This document shows positions 43,292 to 51,507 of a stretch of DNA of 57,430 nucleotides, in pieces. Each line of letters starts with the position of its first letter. The first letter of the stretch is position 1. The stretch is taken from positions 7,501 to 64,930 of the forward strand of contig JAHFED010000032.1 of assembly GCA_023248635.1 (NCBI GenBank). Reading direction: 5' to 3'. Origin of the DNA: Myxococcales bacterium. GTDB taxonomy: Bacteria; Myxococcota; UBA727; VGSZ01. The position numbers were made by a program, and so were the translations under genes. A model generated the notes under the pieces. It was not told where the DNA came from, searched no databases, and was given only the letters and a program-made list of their open reading frames with translations.

Positions 43292-44539
43292 TCAGCGCCG
43301 AACGACGCTGCTCACCTTGATGTGCGAGGAGCCATCGGTGACCTTCTTGGGGCGACGGATGCTGCCCGGCACCGTCACCGTCGTCGCCGCCGCCGTCTGC
43401 GAGCCGGTCACCTGCATCGAGACCGCGGCGTCGACGTCGTCGCGGGCCACGGCTTTGCGCGCAATCTCCGCCAGGGTGTCGAGGCGTTCGCTGTCGAAGA
43501 GGTCGTCGGTCGAGAGGTGCAAGTCGATGGGCATCACCTCACCACAGCCGACGCCGCCGATGTCACCGCTGGAGAGCAAGACCTCGCGGTCGAAACTGCC
43601 ATCAATGACCAACGAGAAGGGCACCTGGACGACAGCCCGCCGCGTTCCCGAAGCCCGCGCTGTGCTGCCCTTGGAAGAGCCGCGATCAAGAGTGCGGGCC
43701 TCGGCGTCGACGCCATCGGGACCGACGTCGGCGGCAGTGCCATCGGGATCGACGTCGGCGGCAGTGCCATCGGGATCGACGTCGGCGGGGGTGCCATCGG
43801 GATCGACGTCGGCGGGAGTGCCATCGGGATCGACGTCGGCGGGGGTGCCATCGGGATCGACGTCGGCGGGGGTGCCATCGGGATCGACGTCGGCGGGGGT
43901 GCCATCGGGATCGACGTCGCTGGAGGCCGGCGTGCCGTCGGGATCGACGTCGCTGGAAGCCGGCGTGCCATCGGGATCGACGTCGCTGGCTTCGTCGACC
44001 GGTTGCGCGGGGGTGCCATCGGGATCGACGTCTCCGAAGCCGCCGAAGCCGCCTTTGACGTCGGTCTCGATGGCGATGGTGCCGTGGATGATCGCTGTGT
44101 GACCCGCCAAGCCGTCGAGCACGCTGCTGCCGCTGTCGACGTCGTCGACGGGTCCGGTGCTGGGGCCGAAGAACACCGAGAGGGCTGCGCCGGCCGCCGG
44201 CATCGACCAGGTGCGTTCGCCGCCGAGGGCCGCGCCAAAGCCAGTGCGATCGGCCAACACGTAGCGGAAGAGCAGGGGGTCGTCGGCATCAACGACGACG
44301 TCACCGGTGTCGCCAGCGACGGCGGCGCGCAGGCGGGCGCTGGGGGCGTGAGCGACCACCTCGTCGATGATCACGCGACCGGCGGTGCGATCGGCGAGCT
44401 CGACGGTGCCATCGAGGACCACGCGGGGCTGCACGGCGACGTCGACGAGGTCGCTGCTGTCGATCCCACACGCCGACACAGCGGCGGTCGCGAGGACCAC
44501 AGCGGTGCGCAGAGCGAGGGAGCGAGCAGAGCGAAACAC
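43292..44539 (-). CDS. Lipoprotein with DVDPDGTPA tandem repeats
   Basis: A 415-residue lipoprotein. GTG 44539 with ggagga seven bases upstream starts a signal ending AAVSACGIDSSD. Residues about 25-165 form a beta-rich domain (RVVLDGTVELADRTAGRVII). Residues about 170-277 hold ten copies of a nonapeptide DVDPDGTPA or close variants plus a terminal DVGPDG. Residues 285-415 are a second beta-rich domain. The Asp-rich repeats could bind divalent cations or form a rigid spacer. No family recognised. Divergent from the large thrombospondin-repeat protein across 306 bp, and followed by a strong terminator. Confidence 0.75.
   Translation of the reverse strand: MFRSARSLALRTAVVLATAAVSACGIDSSDLVDVAVQPRVVLDGTVELADRTAGRVIIDEVVAHAPSARLRAAVAGDTGDVVVDADDPLLFRYVLADRTGFGAALGGERTWSMPAAGAALSVFFGPSTGPVDDVDSGSSVLDGLAGHTAIIHGTIAIETDVKGGFGGFGDVDPDGTPAQPVDEASDVDPDGTPASSDVDPDGTPASSDVDPDGTPADVDPDGTPADVDPDGTPADVDPDGTPADVDPDGTPADVDPDGTAADVDPDGTAADVGPDGVDAEARTLDRGSSKGSTARASGTRRAVVQVPFSLVIDGSFDREVLLSSGDIGGVGCGEVMPIDLHLSTDDLFDSERLDTLAEIARKAVARDDVDAAVSMQVTGSQTAAATTVTVPGSIRRPKKVTDGSSHIKVSSVVRR
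43712..44032 (-). repeat. 27-bp coding tandem repeat (eleven units)
   Basis: Units of 27 bp (plus-strand consensus gccatcgggatcgacgtcgg plus seven bases) encode DVDPDGTPA on the minus strand. The central units are nearly identical at the DNA level while the edge units have six- to twenty-one-base extra spacers (SS, EAS, QPVDEAS), the pattern expected from recent slippage or unequal exchange in the centre. Confidence 0.88.
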
Positions 44540-44788
44540 GACAACGTCCTCCGGAACCCGTTGGGACGGGCCCGCAAAGCGTCCGAAGCATGGCTGCTGG
44601 GACGCCCTGTGGCAAGCGATCGCCCGTCGATCGTTCGAGGGGCGGGGTTGAGACGTCGCCTTTCTACGCAAGAGACAGGCCATGGGCGCCGTGCGTTTCG
44701 CGGACAACCCGGGCCGGCCTGTCTCAGGCGGGTGGCGCAATGGGCTTGCCCCTACACTCGTCGGCGTCCGAATGAGCCGGGCGAGCCC

Positions 44789-44832
44789 GGAAAATTGACG
44801 GCCCTGGCTGGTGCACTGAAAATTGACCCGCC
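44789..44832 (-). mobile_element. Remnant of an IS21-like terminal repeat
   Basis: Two copies of ggaaaattgac / tgaaaattgac (44789 and 44817; on the minus strand gtcaatttt-c) 28 bases apart. Repeated gtcaatttt motifs are typical of the multiple terminal repeats of IS21-family elements. No transposase is adjacent. It lies just before the start of the thrombospondin-repeat gene at 44846. The rest of the gap 44540-44845 shows no gene. Confidence 0.45.
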
Positions 44833-44845
44833 GCGAGGCCATGAC

Positions 44846-47800
44846 ATGGGTGGAGGTCCCTTGAGGAAACTGCTGCTGACCCTTCTGAGCGGGGCGCGAT
44901 CGTCGGGTACAGCAAGGAAGGGGGCAGGTCCCGCAGCCCCATCGGGCGCCCTCGTGGCCCTGGTGATGGCGTCGACGCCGGGCCTCGCCCAGGCGGACCT
45001 CAGCGTCGTGCAGGAGCTGCGGGGACCCTTTCAGCATGCCGTGGTGGGCTCGTCGCTGGTCACCGTCGACGGCACCCTCCTTTCCAGCGCTGGCGCCACC
45101 CTCACCTTGCCCAACGGGTCCGAGCTCGAGCTCGCGCGGCTCTATTGGATGGGCAGCCGCCCCTCCCTGGGCAACGGCGACCCGGACCCCGACACCCAGG
45201 TCACCCTCACCCTGCCCGACGCCACCGTCGTCGTCGTCGATGCCGACCCCGGTGAGTGCTTCGTCGACACCGACGTTTCGACCGCCAACGCCACGGCCGA
45301 CGACGACTATTTTGCCTGCGCCGCCGACGTCACCAGCCAGATTGGCGATCGCGCCCTGTCGGGCCGCTATGTCGTCGGCGACGCCGCCTTCGAGACCCGC
45401 GGCGCGCGTTATTGCAGCAACGGCGACAACAACGGCAGCACCGACTTCGACGGCGTGGGCGGCCTCTGCCAATACGACCCCGCCGATCCCGAGCAGCTCG
45501 CCCTGGCCACCGACGCCAACGGGGTCTTCGAAGCGCGCAACGTCTTCGTCGACAACATCTATGCGGGCGGCTGGGCCCTGCTGCTGGTGTTCAACGACGG
45601 CGAGGACACCACGCCCCGCGTCATCAAGATCGCCCGCGGCATGGTCGCCCAGCAGAGCATCTCCTTGGACGACGTCGTCGCGGTGGGGGGCATCGAGTTG
45701 GCGCCCGCTGGCGGCAAGCTCACCCATGTGGCCATTGGCGGCGATGCCTTCCGCTTCAGCAACGGGGACAACGAGTTCCTCGATTTGTGCCGCGGGCCCT
45801 GCAACAGCGGCAACGCCGTCGACGCCCACGACGCGCTCGGAGCTGTCATCGTCGGCGCGTCGGTCATCGACAGCCCCCAATCGCCGGCAGGTTTCTTGTA
45901 CAACGAGAGCATCTCCTCGGAGTTCGGCAACACCATCAGCGACGTCGACGAATCCGCTGGCCTCGACATCGACACCTACGATCTCTCGCCGGCCTTCGAT
46001 CCCCTCAATCGCAACAACAACCGCTTCGTCGGCGCCGGCAACACGCTCAACGTCGCGGCGTCGACGGGCATCGATGCCACGGGACACGTGCTGGTGGTCT
46101 TTGAGGTCGCCGATCTCGACAACGACGGCGATGGCGTCTCGAACCTCGAGGAAGACAAGAACCAAGACGGCGACATCGACGTGGGCGAGACCGATCCCGA
46201 TCTCGCCGACAGCGACGGCGACGGATTGTGCGACGGCCAGGTCTCGGTGGGCGCCTGCTTCGGCGGCGAAGACAGCGACCGCGATCGCATCATCGACGTG
46301 GGCGAGACCGATCCCCTCGACGCCGACTCCGACGACGATGGACTCTGTGACGGACCCACCACCGTCGTCGGCGTTTGCCTCGGCGGCGAAAATGGCGACG
46401 GCGCCGGACGCCAGGGCAACGAGACCGATCCCCTCGATCCCGACAGCGACGACGACGGCCTCTGTGACGGACCCAACGACGTCGCCGGCGTGTGCGCGGG
46501 CGGCGAGAACATCAACGGCGGGGCCATCGACGCCGATGAGACCAACCCCCTGCTGCCCGACACCGACTTCGACACCTTCTGCGACGGCGCCGTCGACGTG
46601 AACGACCTCATCTTGGGACCCTGCACGGGCGGCGAAGACCTGAACCTCAACGGCGTCGTCGACGGGGAAGAGACTGATCCTCGCAAGGCAGATACCGACG
46701 GCGACGGCCTCAGCGACACCATCGAGGTGCTCAGCGGCTCCTACGCCGGCCCCGTCGACGCCGACCTCGTCCGTGCCGGCTTTCAGACCAGCCCCGTCAA
46801 CACCGACACCGACGGCGACGGAGTCTGCGACGGCAACGGCAGCTCCGATCCCACCTTTGGTGTGTGCGCCGGCGGCGAGGACAAAAACGTGGACGGCAAC
46901 CGCGACGCCAACGAGAGCGATCCCACCCGCACTGACACCGACAGCGACGGCCTCCTCGACGGCGTCGAGGTCAATCTGGGCTCCTACGACGGCGACACCG
47001 ACGCGAATGCGGGGGTGCTCGGCGCCCAGACCAGCCCCACCGACACCGACAGCGACGATGACGGCCTGTGCGACGGCGACGGCACCTCCGACGTGGCTTT
47101 TGGCAGCTGCGCAGGAGGCGAAGACCTCAACGTCGACGGCGACCTCGACGACGGCGAAACCGATCCCACCGACACGGACAACATTCCAGCGGGCGAAGGC
47201 GAAGGCGAAGGCGAAGGCGAAGGAGAGGGCGATCCCAACGACACCGACGGCGACGGCTTGCTCAACCTCACCGAAGACGCCGACGGCGACGGCGAGGTCG
47301 ATCTGGGGGAGACCGATCCCAACGATCCCGACAGCGACGACGACGGCGTTGTCGACGGACTCGAAGACGGCGACCACAACGCCATCGTCGACGACGGCGA
47401 GAGCGATCCCACCAGCCCCGACTCCGACGCCGACGGCTTGTGCGACGGCAACATCGCCGTGGCTGGCACTTGTGCGGCCGGCGAGGACGACGACGCCGAC
47501 GGCAGCGTCGACCCTGGCGAGACCGATCCGGCAAACCCCGACTCCGACGGCGACGGACTGTGCGACGGCGATCGCGTCGTCGTCGGCCGCTGCATCGGCG
47601 GCGAGGACAAAGATGCCGACGGCGTCGACGACGAAGACGAAACCGATCCAGCAAACCCGGACTCCGACGACGACGGCCTCTGTGACGGTCCCAACTCGGT
47701 CGGCGCCTGCACCGGCGGCGAAGACGTCGACGGCAACGGCTTCGACGCCGGCAGCGAGACCGATCCGTTGAACAGGGACACGGACGGCGACGGCATGAGC

Positions 47801-48262
47801 GACGGCGAAGAGGTGCTCAGCAATTACGACGGCACCCCCGCCGGAGCACCCACCGACGCCGACGACGCCCGCGAAGGGCGGCAGACCGATCCCCTCGATC
47901 CCGACAGCGACGACGACGGCCGCTGCGACGGCGACCAGTCCGTCACCGACGTGTGCGAGGCCGGTGAAGACATCGACCACGACGGCGACGTCGATGAAGG
48001 CGAGACCGATCCCACCGATCCCGGCTCCACGGGCGAGGCCAACTGCGCACCCGGCGACGAGGGCTTTCCCTTCTGCTCCGCGGCGTTGAACGCTGGCGAA
48101 GGCGAGGGCGAAGGCGAGGTGCAGCAGGGCATCATCTCGGGATCTGCCGGCTTTTATGCCTGCAGCTCATCGACCAACCCGGCCGGGCTGCTCCCCTTCG
48201 TCGCCTTGCTGCTGGGACTGCGCGGTCGTCGACGTCCGACCATCGCTACACCCCCGCTGTGA
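44846..48262 (+). CDS. Giant thrombospondin type 3 repeat surface protein with MYXO-CTERM-like tail
   Basis: A 1138-residue exported protein; the signal region ends STPGLAQA. Residues about 53-430 form a beta domain (ELELARLYWMGSRPSLGNGD, YFACAADVTSQIGDRALSG, YAGGWALLLVFNDGED) reminiscent of DUF3344-type surface domains. Residues about 430-1070 contain more than a dozen repeats with DSDDDGLCDGP-x-x-VCxGGED and GETDP-x-x-PDSD, split by a GEGEGEGEGEGEGD linker. The tail is GEGEGEGE, then Cys1106 - hydrophobic - RGRRR plus eight residues. The repeats should bind many calcium ions. ATG 44846 is used; TTG 44861, which has a better-spaced ggaggt, is an alternative. Likely a long calcium-stiffened adhesin. 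Confidence 0.85.
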   Translation: MGGGPLRKLLLTLLSGARSSGTARKGAGPAAPSGALVALVMASTPGLAQADLSVVQELRGPFQHAVVGSSLVTVDGTLLSSAGATLTLPNGSELELARLYWMGSRPSLGNGDPDPDTQVTLTLPDATVVVVDADPGECFVDTDVSTANATADDDYFACAADVTSQIGDRALSGRYVVGDAAFETRGARYCSNGDNNGSTDFDGVGGLCQYDPADPEQLALATDANGVFEARNVFVDNIYAGGWALLLVFNDGEDTTPRVIKIARGMVAQQSISLDDVVAVGGIELAPAGGKLTHVAIGGDAFRFSNGDNEFLDLCRGPCNSGNAVDAHDALGAVIVGASVIDSPQSPAGFLYNESISSEFGNTISDVDESAGLDIDTYDLSPAFDPLNRNNNRFVGAGNTLNVAASTGIDATGHVLVVFEVADLDNDGDGVSNLEEDKNQDGDIDVGETDPDLADSDGDGLCDGQVSVGACFGGEDSDRDRIIDVGETDPLDADSDDDGLCDGPTTVVGVCLGGENGDGAGRQGNETDPLDPDSDDDGLCDGPNDVAGVCAGGENINGGAIDADETNPLLPDTDFDTFCDGAVDVNDLILGPCTGGEDLNLNGVVDGEETDPRKADTDGDGLSDTIEVLSGSYAGPVDADLVRAGFQTSPVNTDTDGDGVCDGNGSSDPTFGVCAGGEDKNVDGNRDANESDPTRTDTDSDGLLDGVEVNLGSYDGDTDANAGVLGAQTSPTDTDSDDDGLCDGDGTSDVAFGSCAGGEDLNVDGDLDDGETDPTDTDNIPAGEGEGEGEGEGEGDPNDTDGDGLLNLTEDADGDGEVDLGETDPNDPDSDDDGVVDGLEDGDHNAIVDDGESDPTSPDSDADGLCDGNIAVAGTCAAGEDDDADGSVDPGETDPANPDSDGDGLCDGDRVVVGRCIGGEDKDADGVDDEDETDPANPDSDDDGLCDGPNSVGACTGGEDVDGNGFDAGSETDPLNRDTDGDGMSDGEEVLSNYDGTPAGAPTDADDAREGRQTDPLDPDSDDDGRCDGDQSVTDVCEAGEDIDHDGDVDEGETDPTDPGSTGEANCAPGDEGFPFCSAALNAGEGEGEGEVQQGIISGSAGFYACSSSTNPAGLLPFVALLLGLRGRRRPTIATPPL

Positions 48263-48320
48263 TCTCTTCCTCGCCCACCGTTGCCCCTGCTCCGCAGGGG
48301 CCCCCCAGGACGCTTGGCTC

Positions 48321-49790
48321 ATGATCAAGCCGCAGGCAGGTGCAGCCCTCATCGTGCGGCGCCGCGACGGACAGGTGCTCACAGGGATTCGCACGGCCCA
48401 GGCCCGCTCCTGGGTGGGCACCGTTGCCTTCCCCGGCGGCAGCGTCGACGACGACGACCACGAGATCCCCTTGGTGACCCAAACATCGGGGCCCGAGGGC
48501 ATTCGGCGGGCGGGAGCTTTGCGCGAGGCCCTCGAAGAAGCCGGTGTGGTGCGGCTGTGCTCTCCCGGCGGCGACGTCGTCGACAGCGCGGCGGTGGTCG
48601 CTTTGGTGCGAGCTGGACGGCCGCTGAAGCAGGCTTTGCGCGAGGTCGGCGCCGTGCTCGACGACCGATCGCTGGTGCCGCTGGGCAGCTGGGTCACCGC
48701 CGAGGGCACCTTCGAGGTCACCCGCTTCTTGTTGAGCTGCGACGACGTCACGCGCGTGGCCCCGTTGGTCGAGGAGCTCAGTGACGTCGCCTTTCGCTCC
48801 CCGCGCGCGCTGGTGCAGGCCTGGAGCCGCGGTGCTGTCTACCTGCTCCCGCCCATTCGCACGGTGCTGCACCGCCTGGCCGATCACGAAGATGCGGTCG
48901 ACGTCGACGCCCTGGCTGCCCTGACCCACGCGCTGTCGCAGCCACCCACCGAACCCCAGCGCCGCCGCCGCGATCTCATCGAGGGCGTCGTCGTCGTCGA
49001 CACCCGCACGCCGACCCTGCCCCCCGCCACCCACACCAACTGCGTGGTTCTGGGCACCAGGGACGTGCTGCTGGTGGATCCAGCGACGCCCTATGCCGAC
49101 GAGCAAGAGCGCTTCGACGACGTGCTGCAGACCCTGCTCGAGGGCCGTGGGGTGCGCGGGGTGTTCCTGACCCACCATCACATCGACCACATGGGCGACG
49201 CCGCCCGTCTCGCGCGCAAACACCGTTGCCCCGTCTTTGCCCACGCCCAAACCGCCGAGCGCATCGAACTGGGTGCCGACGTCGACGTCGTCGTCGTCGA
49301 TGATGGCCACGAATTTGCGTTGGGGCAGCGGCGTTTTCGCTGTGTGCACACTCCCGGTCACGCTCCTGGCCACCTCTGTCTCTTCGACGCCGACGCCCGC
49401 ATGTTGATCGCCGGGGACATGATCGCCGGCGTGGGATCGATCCTCATCGATCCCCCCGAGGGCCACATGGCGACCTATCTGGGCTCCCTCGATCGCTTGG
49501 TCGCCTTACAGCCGCAGGCGTTGATCCCCGCGCACGGACCGCTGATCGTCGACGCTACGGCCCGCTTGATCGAGCAAAAGCACCACCGCTTGCGACGCGA
49601 AGCCAGCGTGCGCGCCGCCATCGCCGCCGGCGCAGCCGACGTCGACGCCGTCGTGGCCGCCGTCTATGGCCTCGATACCCCACCGGGCATGTTCGCTTTT
49701 GCGGCGCGATCGGTGGCCGCCATCGTCGGCAAGCTCGAGGAAGACGGCGTCGTCGTCGACACCGCGGGACGCTGGCAGCTGGCGGGTTGA
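48321..49790 (+). CDS. NUDIX hydrolase - metallo-beta-lactamase fusion
   Basis: A 489-residue soluble protein. Residues 1-215 are a NUDIX domain: FPGGSVDDDDHE, then an insertion, then ALREALEEAGV, which supplies the REUxEExG metal-binding half. Residues 220-410 are a metallo-beta-lactamase fold with LTHHHIDHMGD (HxHxDH-type site, residues 285-290 region), HTPGHAPGHLCL, AGDMIAG and IPAHGP. Residues 415-489 look like the winged-helix tail of LACTB2/GloB-like enzymes. The two parts could act on CoA, nucleotide or thioester substrates and products in sequence. The gene starts 58 bases after the thrombospondin-repeat gene. Substrate unknown. Confidence 0.85.
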   Translation: MIKPQAGAALIVRRRDGQVLTGIRTAQARSWVGTVAFPGGSVDDDDHEIPLVTQTSGPEGIRRAGALREALEEAGVVRLCSPGGDVVDSAAVVALVRAGRPLKQALREVGAVLDDRSLVPLGSWVTAEGTFEVTRFLLSCDDVTRVAPLVEELSDVAFRSPRALVQAWSRGAVYLLPPIRTVLHRLADHEDAVDVDALAALTHALSQPPTEPQRRRRDLIEGVVVVDTRTPTLPPATHTNCVVLGTRDVLLVDPATPYADEQERFDDVLQTLLEGRGVRGVFLTHHHIDHMGDAARLARKHRCPVFAHAQTAERIELGADVDVVVVDDGHEFALGQRRFRCVHTPGHAPGHLCLFDADARMLIAGDMIAGVGSILIDPPEGHMATYLGSLDRLVALQPQALIPAHGPLIVDATARLIEQKHHRLRREASVRAAIAAGAADVDAVVAAVYGLDTPPGMFAFAARSVAAIVGKLEEDGVVVDTAGRWQLAG

Positions 49791-49993
49791 GGCCGCGCTG
49801 ATGGTTGAGCCCTGCCCAGACGCGTCGACGTCGTCTCGGCACCACAGTGTTGATCCGTCGCGCAGGGTGGGTTCTCTGTGACGGCCCGCTCCGGCATCAA
49901 CGAGAAGCGACCCCAAGCGCCCAATGGATGAGAACGAGGGCGCGTGCCATACAGGCAGCAGGCGCTCCACTGCGCCATTCGAGGTTGGAAACG

Positions 49994-50569
49994 ATGCTCG
50001 CCGCGCTCTTGATCACCACCGCTCTGGCAGCGCCCGCCACCTTGACCGATCGAAAAGCGCTGGAGCGCCCCGTCTTTGTCGAAAAGACCGCCGACAAAGC
50101 TGTCGTCCTCGCCCAGGCCAGCCTCGCGGCCGATCCCAACGCCGCCGGCCACGAGCCGACCTTCCTCGAGCAGTATCTGACCTACCAGCTCTCGCCGGTG
50201 CCCTTGGCGCAGGTGAAGGACGGGCTCGTGATGTCTCACGTCATCGGCTACCTGCTCTATGGCTGCGCCGGCGGCCTGTGGGGGCCTGTCGTCTCGGTCA
50301 ACGGCGCCGAGTTTTCGGGCGACGTCGCCTTGACCTGGTTTCTGTCCGGGTTGATTTGGTTCGGGATCGCCACCATCGCCACCGGCACGGGCATCGGCGC
50401 GCTGCTCTTTCTGGTGGTCCCCTACTTGACGACGACAGCGACCCTCAACGCCATCGATCGGCAGATGAAGGCCAAAGGCTTGAAGCCGCCTCCGAGCAAA
50501 GACAAGCCTCCAGAGCCGGGCACCACCACGCCGCCGCCGGACACGCCGCCGCCCTCCTACGCCTACTGA
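49994..50569 (+). CDS. Membrane protein of unknown function
   Basis: A 191-residue protein with an N-terminal signal-like segment (MLAALLITTALAAPA). A mid-region with two hydrophobic stretches follows (SHVIGYLLYGCAGGLWGPVV; LTWFLSGLIWFGIATIATG and GALLFLVVPYL), then a Pro/Thr-rich cytoplasmic or periplasmic tail ending PPPDTPPPSYAY. gaggttgg precedes ATG 49994. No family recognised. Same strand as the DUF1266 gene, 58 bases apart. The upstream gap 49791-49993 shows nothing further. Confidence 0.7.
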   Translation: MLAALLITTALAAPATLTDRKALERPVFVEKTADKAVVLAQASLAADPNAAGHEPTFLEQYLTYQLSPVPLAQVKDGLVMSHVIGYLLYGCAGGLWGPVVSVNGAEFSGDVALTWFLSGLIWFGIATIATGTGIGALLFLVVPYLTTTATLNAIDRQMKAKGLKPPPSKDKPPEPGTTTPPPDTPPPSYAY

Positions 50570-50627
50570 TCCACTGGTCGGTGCTTCTCGCTCAGGCGGA
50601 AGCGACCGCAAAGCTTCGGAGGTCAGC

Positions 50628-51206
50628 ATGCAAGAGATCCCCCACGCCAACCTGTTGATCCCCATCGTCGCCGTCGCCGTCGTCCTCTTTGGCGTCATCG
50701 TAGGCGCGGTGTCCATGGCCAAGGCCAAGCGCGGCAAGAACGACGTCGTCCGCTGGGCGCGCGGCGCCTACTCGGTGTGGACCGGCGGCGAAGACTGCGG
50801 CACCTGGCCGAAGGAGCGGGCCAACGCCGCCCTGCGCGACTGGTACGGCGTCGACGGCGGCCCAGCCTTCTGGAAGCTCATCGCCAGCCTGAGCGGCACC
50901 CAGGGGGACAACGTCGCCTGGGACAGCATCCGCGCCCTCGACCTGCTGCGCATCGGCACCGCCGCCACCCACATCGACGACGACCAGTGTTGGATCGAGA
51001 CGGCCAAGCTCGGCAAGGTCTTGCAGCAGCGCTACGCCGACTGGGACGCCCTGGCCAAGGACTTTGAGGTCGGCATGCAGGCGTGGCAGCGATCGCGCGG
51101 CGTCACCGACGACGCCCAGCTCGGTCGCGTACAGCGCAACCTCCCCAAGCTGCGGGGCGAAATCTGGCCCGCCATTGGCTTCAAAGCGCCCCTCGTCGCC
51201 GACTGA
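50628..51206 (+). CDS. Membrane-anchored DUF1266 protein
   Basis: A 192-residue protein. Residues about 8-32 are a single membrane helix, followed by a basic KAKRGKNDVVRW. The soluble part AWDSIRALDLLRIGTAATHI, then QCWIETAKLGKVLQQRYADW and DALAKDFEVGMQAW, fits DUF1266, a helical domain of unknown function seen in several bacterial phyla. Shine-Dalgarno ggaggtcagc precedes ATG 50628. Possible partner of the preceding membrane protein. Confidence 0.78.
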   Translation: MQEIPHANLLIPIVAVAVVLFGVIVGAVSMAKAKRGKNDVVRWARGAYSVWTGGEDCGTWPKERANAALRDWYGVDGGPAFWKLIASLSGTQGDNVAWDSIRALDLLRIGTAATHIDDDQCWIETAKLGKVLQQRYADWDALAKDFEVGMQAWQRSRGVTDDAQLGRVQRNLPKLRGEIWPAIGFKAPLVAD

Positions 51207-51227
51207 TCCCCGATCTCGCTGAACTTC

Positions 51228-51293
51228 GACCGCGAAGCGGTCTCGTTCATCGCCGTCGGGGATGCTCTTCTGGGAGGTCTGGTGCAGACCTCC
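51228..51293. repeat. Two hairpins after the DUF1266 gene
   Basis: gaccgc-gaa-gcggtc (51228-51242) and ggaggtct-ggtgc-agacctcc (51273-51293). Neither is followed by a T-run. They may end transcription of the DUF1266 gene together with later GC-rich stems. Confidence 0.5.
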
Positions 51294-51330
51294 CCCCGCG
51301 CCGGCGGAGCCGGACGCGGGGCCCCCCACC

Positions 51331-51475
51331 AACTCCGCGTTCCGCGGGCGCGCTTCACGCGCATCATCCCCCCAAGGAGACCGCTCCGCGGGGATCATCC
51401 CGCGTCCGCTTGATGTTCGACCGCGTTCCGAGATGGGAAGGACGCGGCCCACAACTCCGCGTTCCGCGGGCGCGC
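51331..51475. repeat. 23-bp direct repeat in intergenic DNA
   Basis: The 23 bases beginning aactccgcgttccgcgggcg occur at 51331-51353 and again at 51453-51475. The rest of the gap 51207-51507 shows no gene. Confidence 0.8.
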
Positions 51476-51507
51476 ATCGCAAGTCGAAGCGATCCCCAGC
51501 AGGGGCG

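Noticed and set aside
43712-44032. Regular short repeats considered as a CRISPR array
   Set aside because: Units are contiguous 27-bp coding repeats without unique spacers, and they translate in frame into a regular nonapeptide.
43292-47980. Long minus-strand open frame (1562 residues)
   Set aside because: Beyond 44539 it is antisense to the thrombospondin-repeat gene; long antisense frames arise from the GTC/GAC-rich codon use here. The lipoprotein starts at 44539.
42677-48262. Very long plus-strand open frame (1861 residues) reaching back from the thrombospondin-repeat gene
   Set aside because: Its first 720 or so residues are antisense to the fusion enzyme and the DPDGT-repeat lipoprotein and have no protein character; only the part from 44846 has a signal peptide and repeats.
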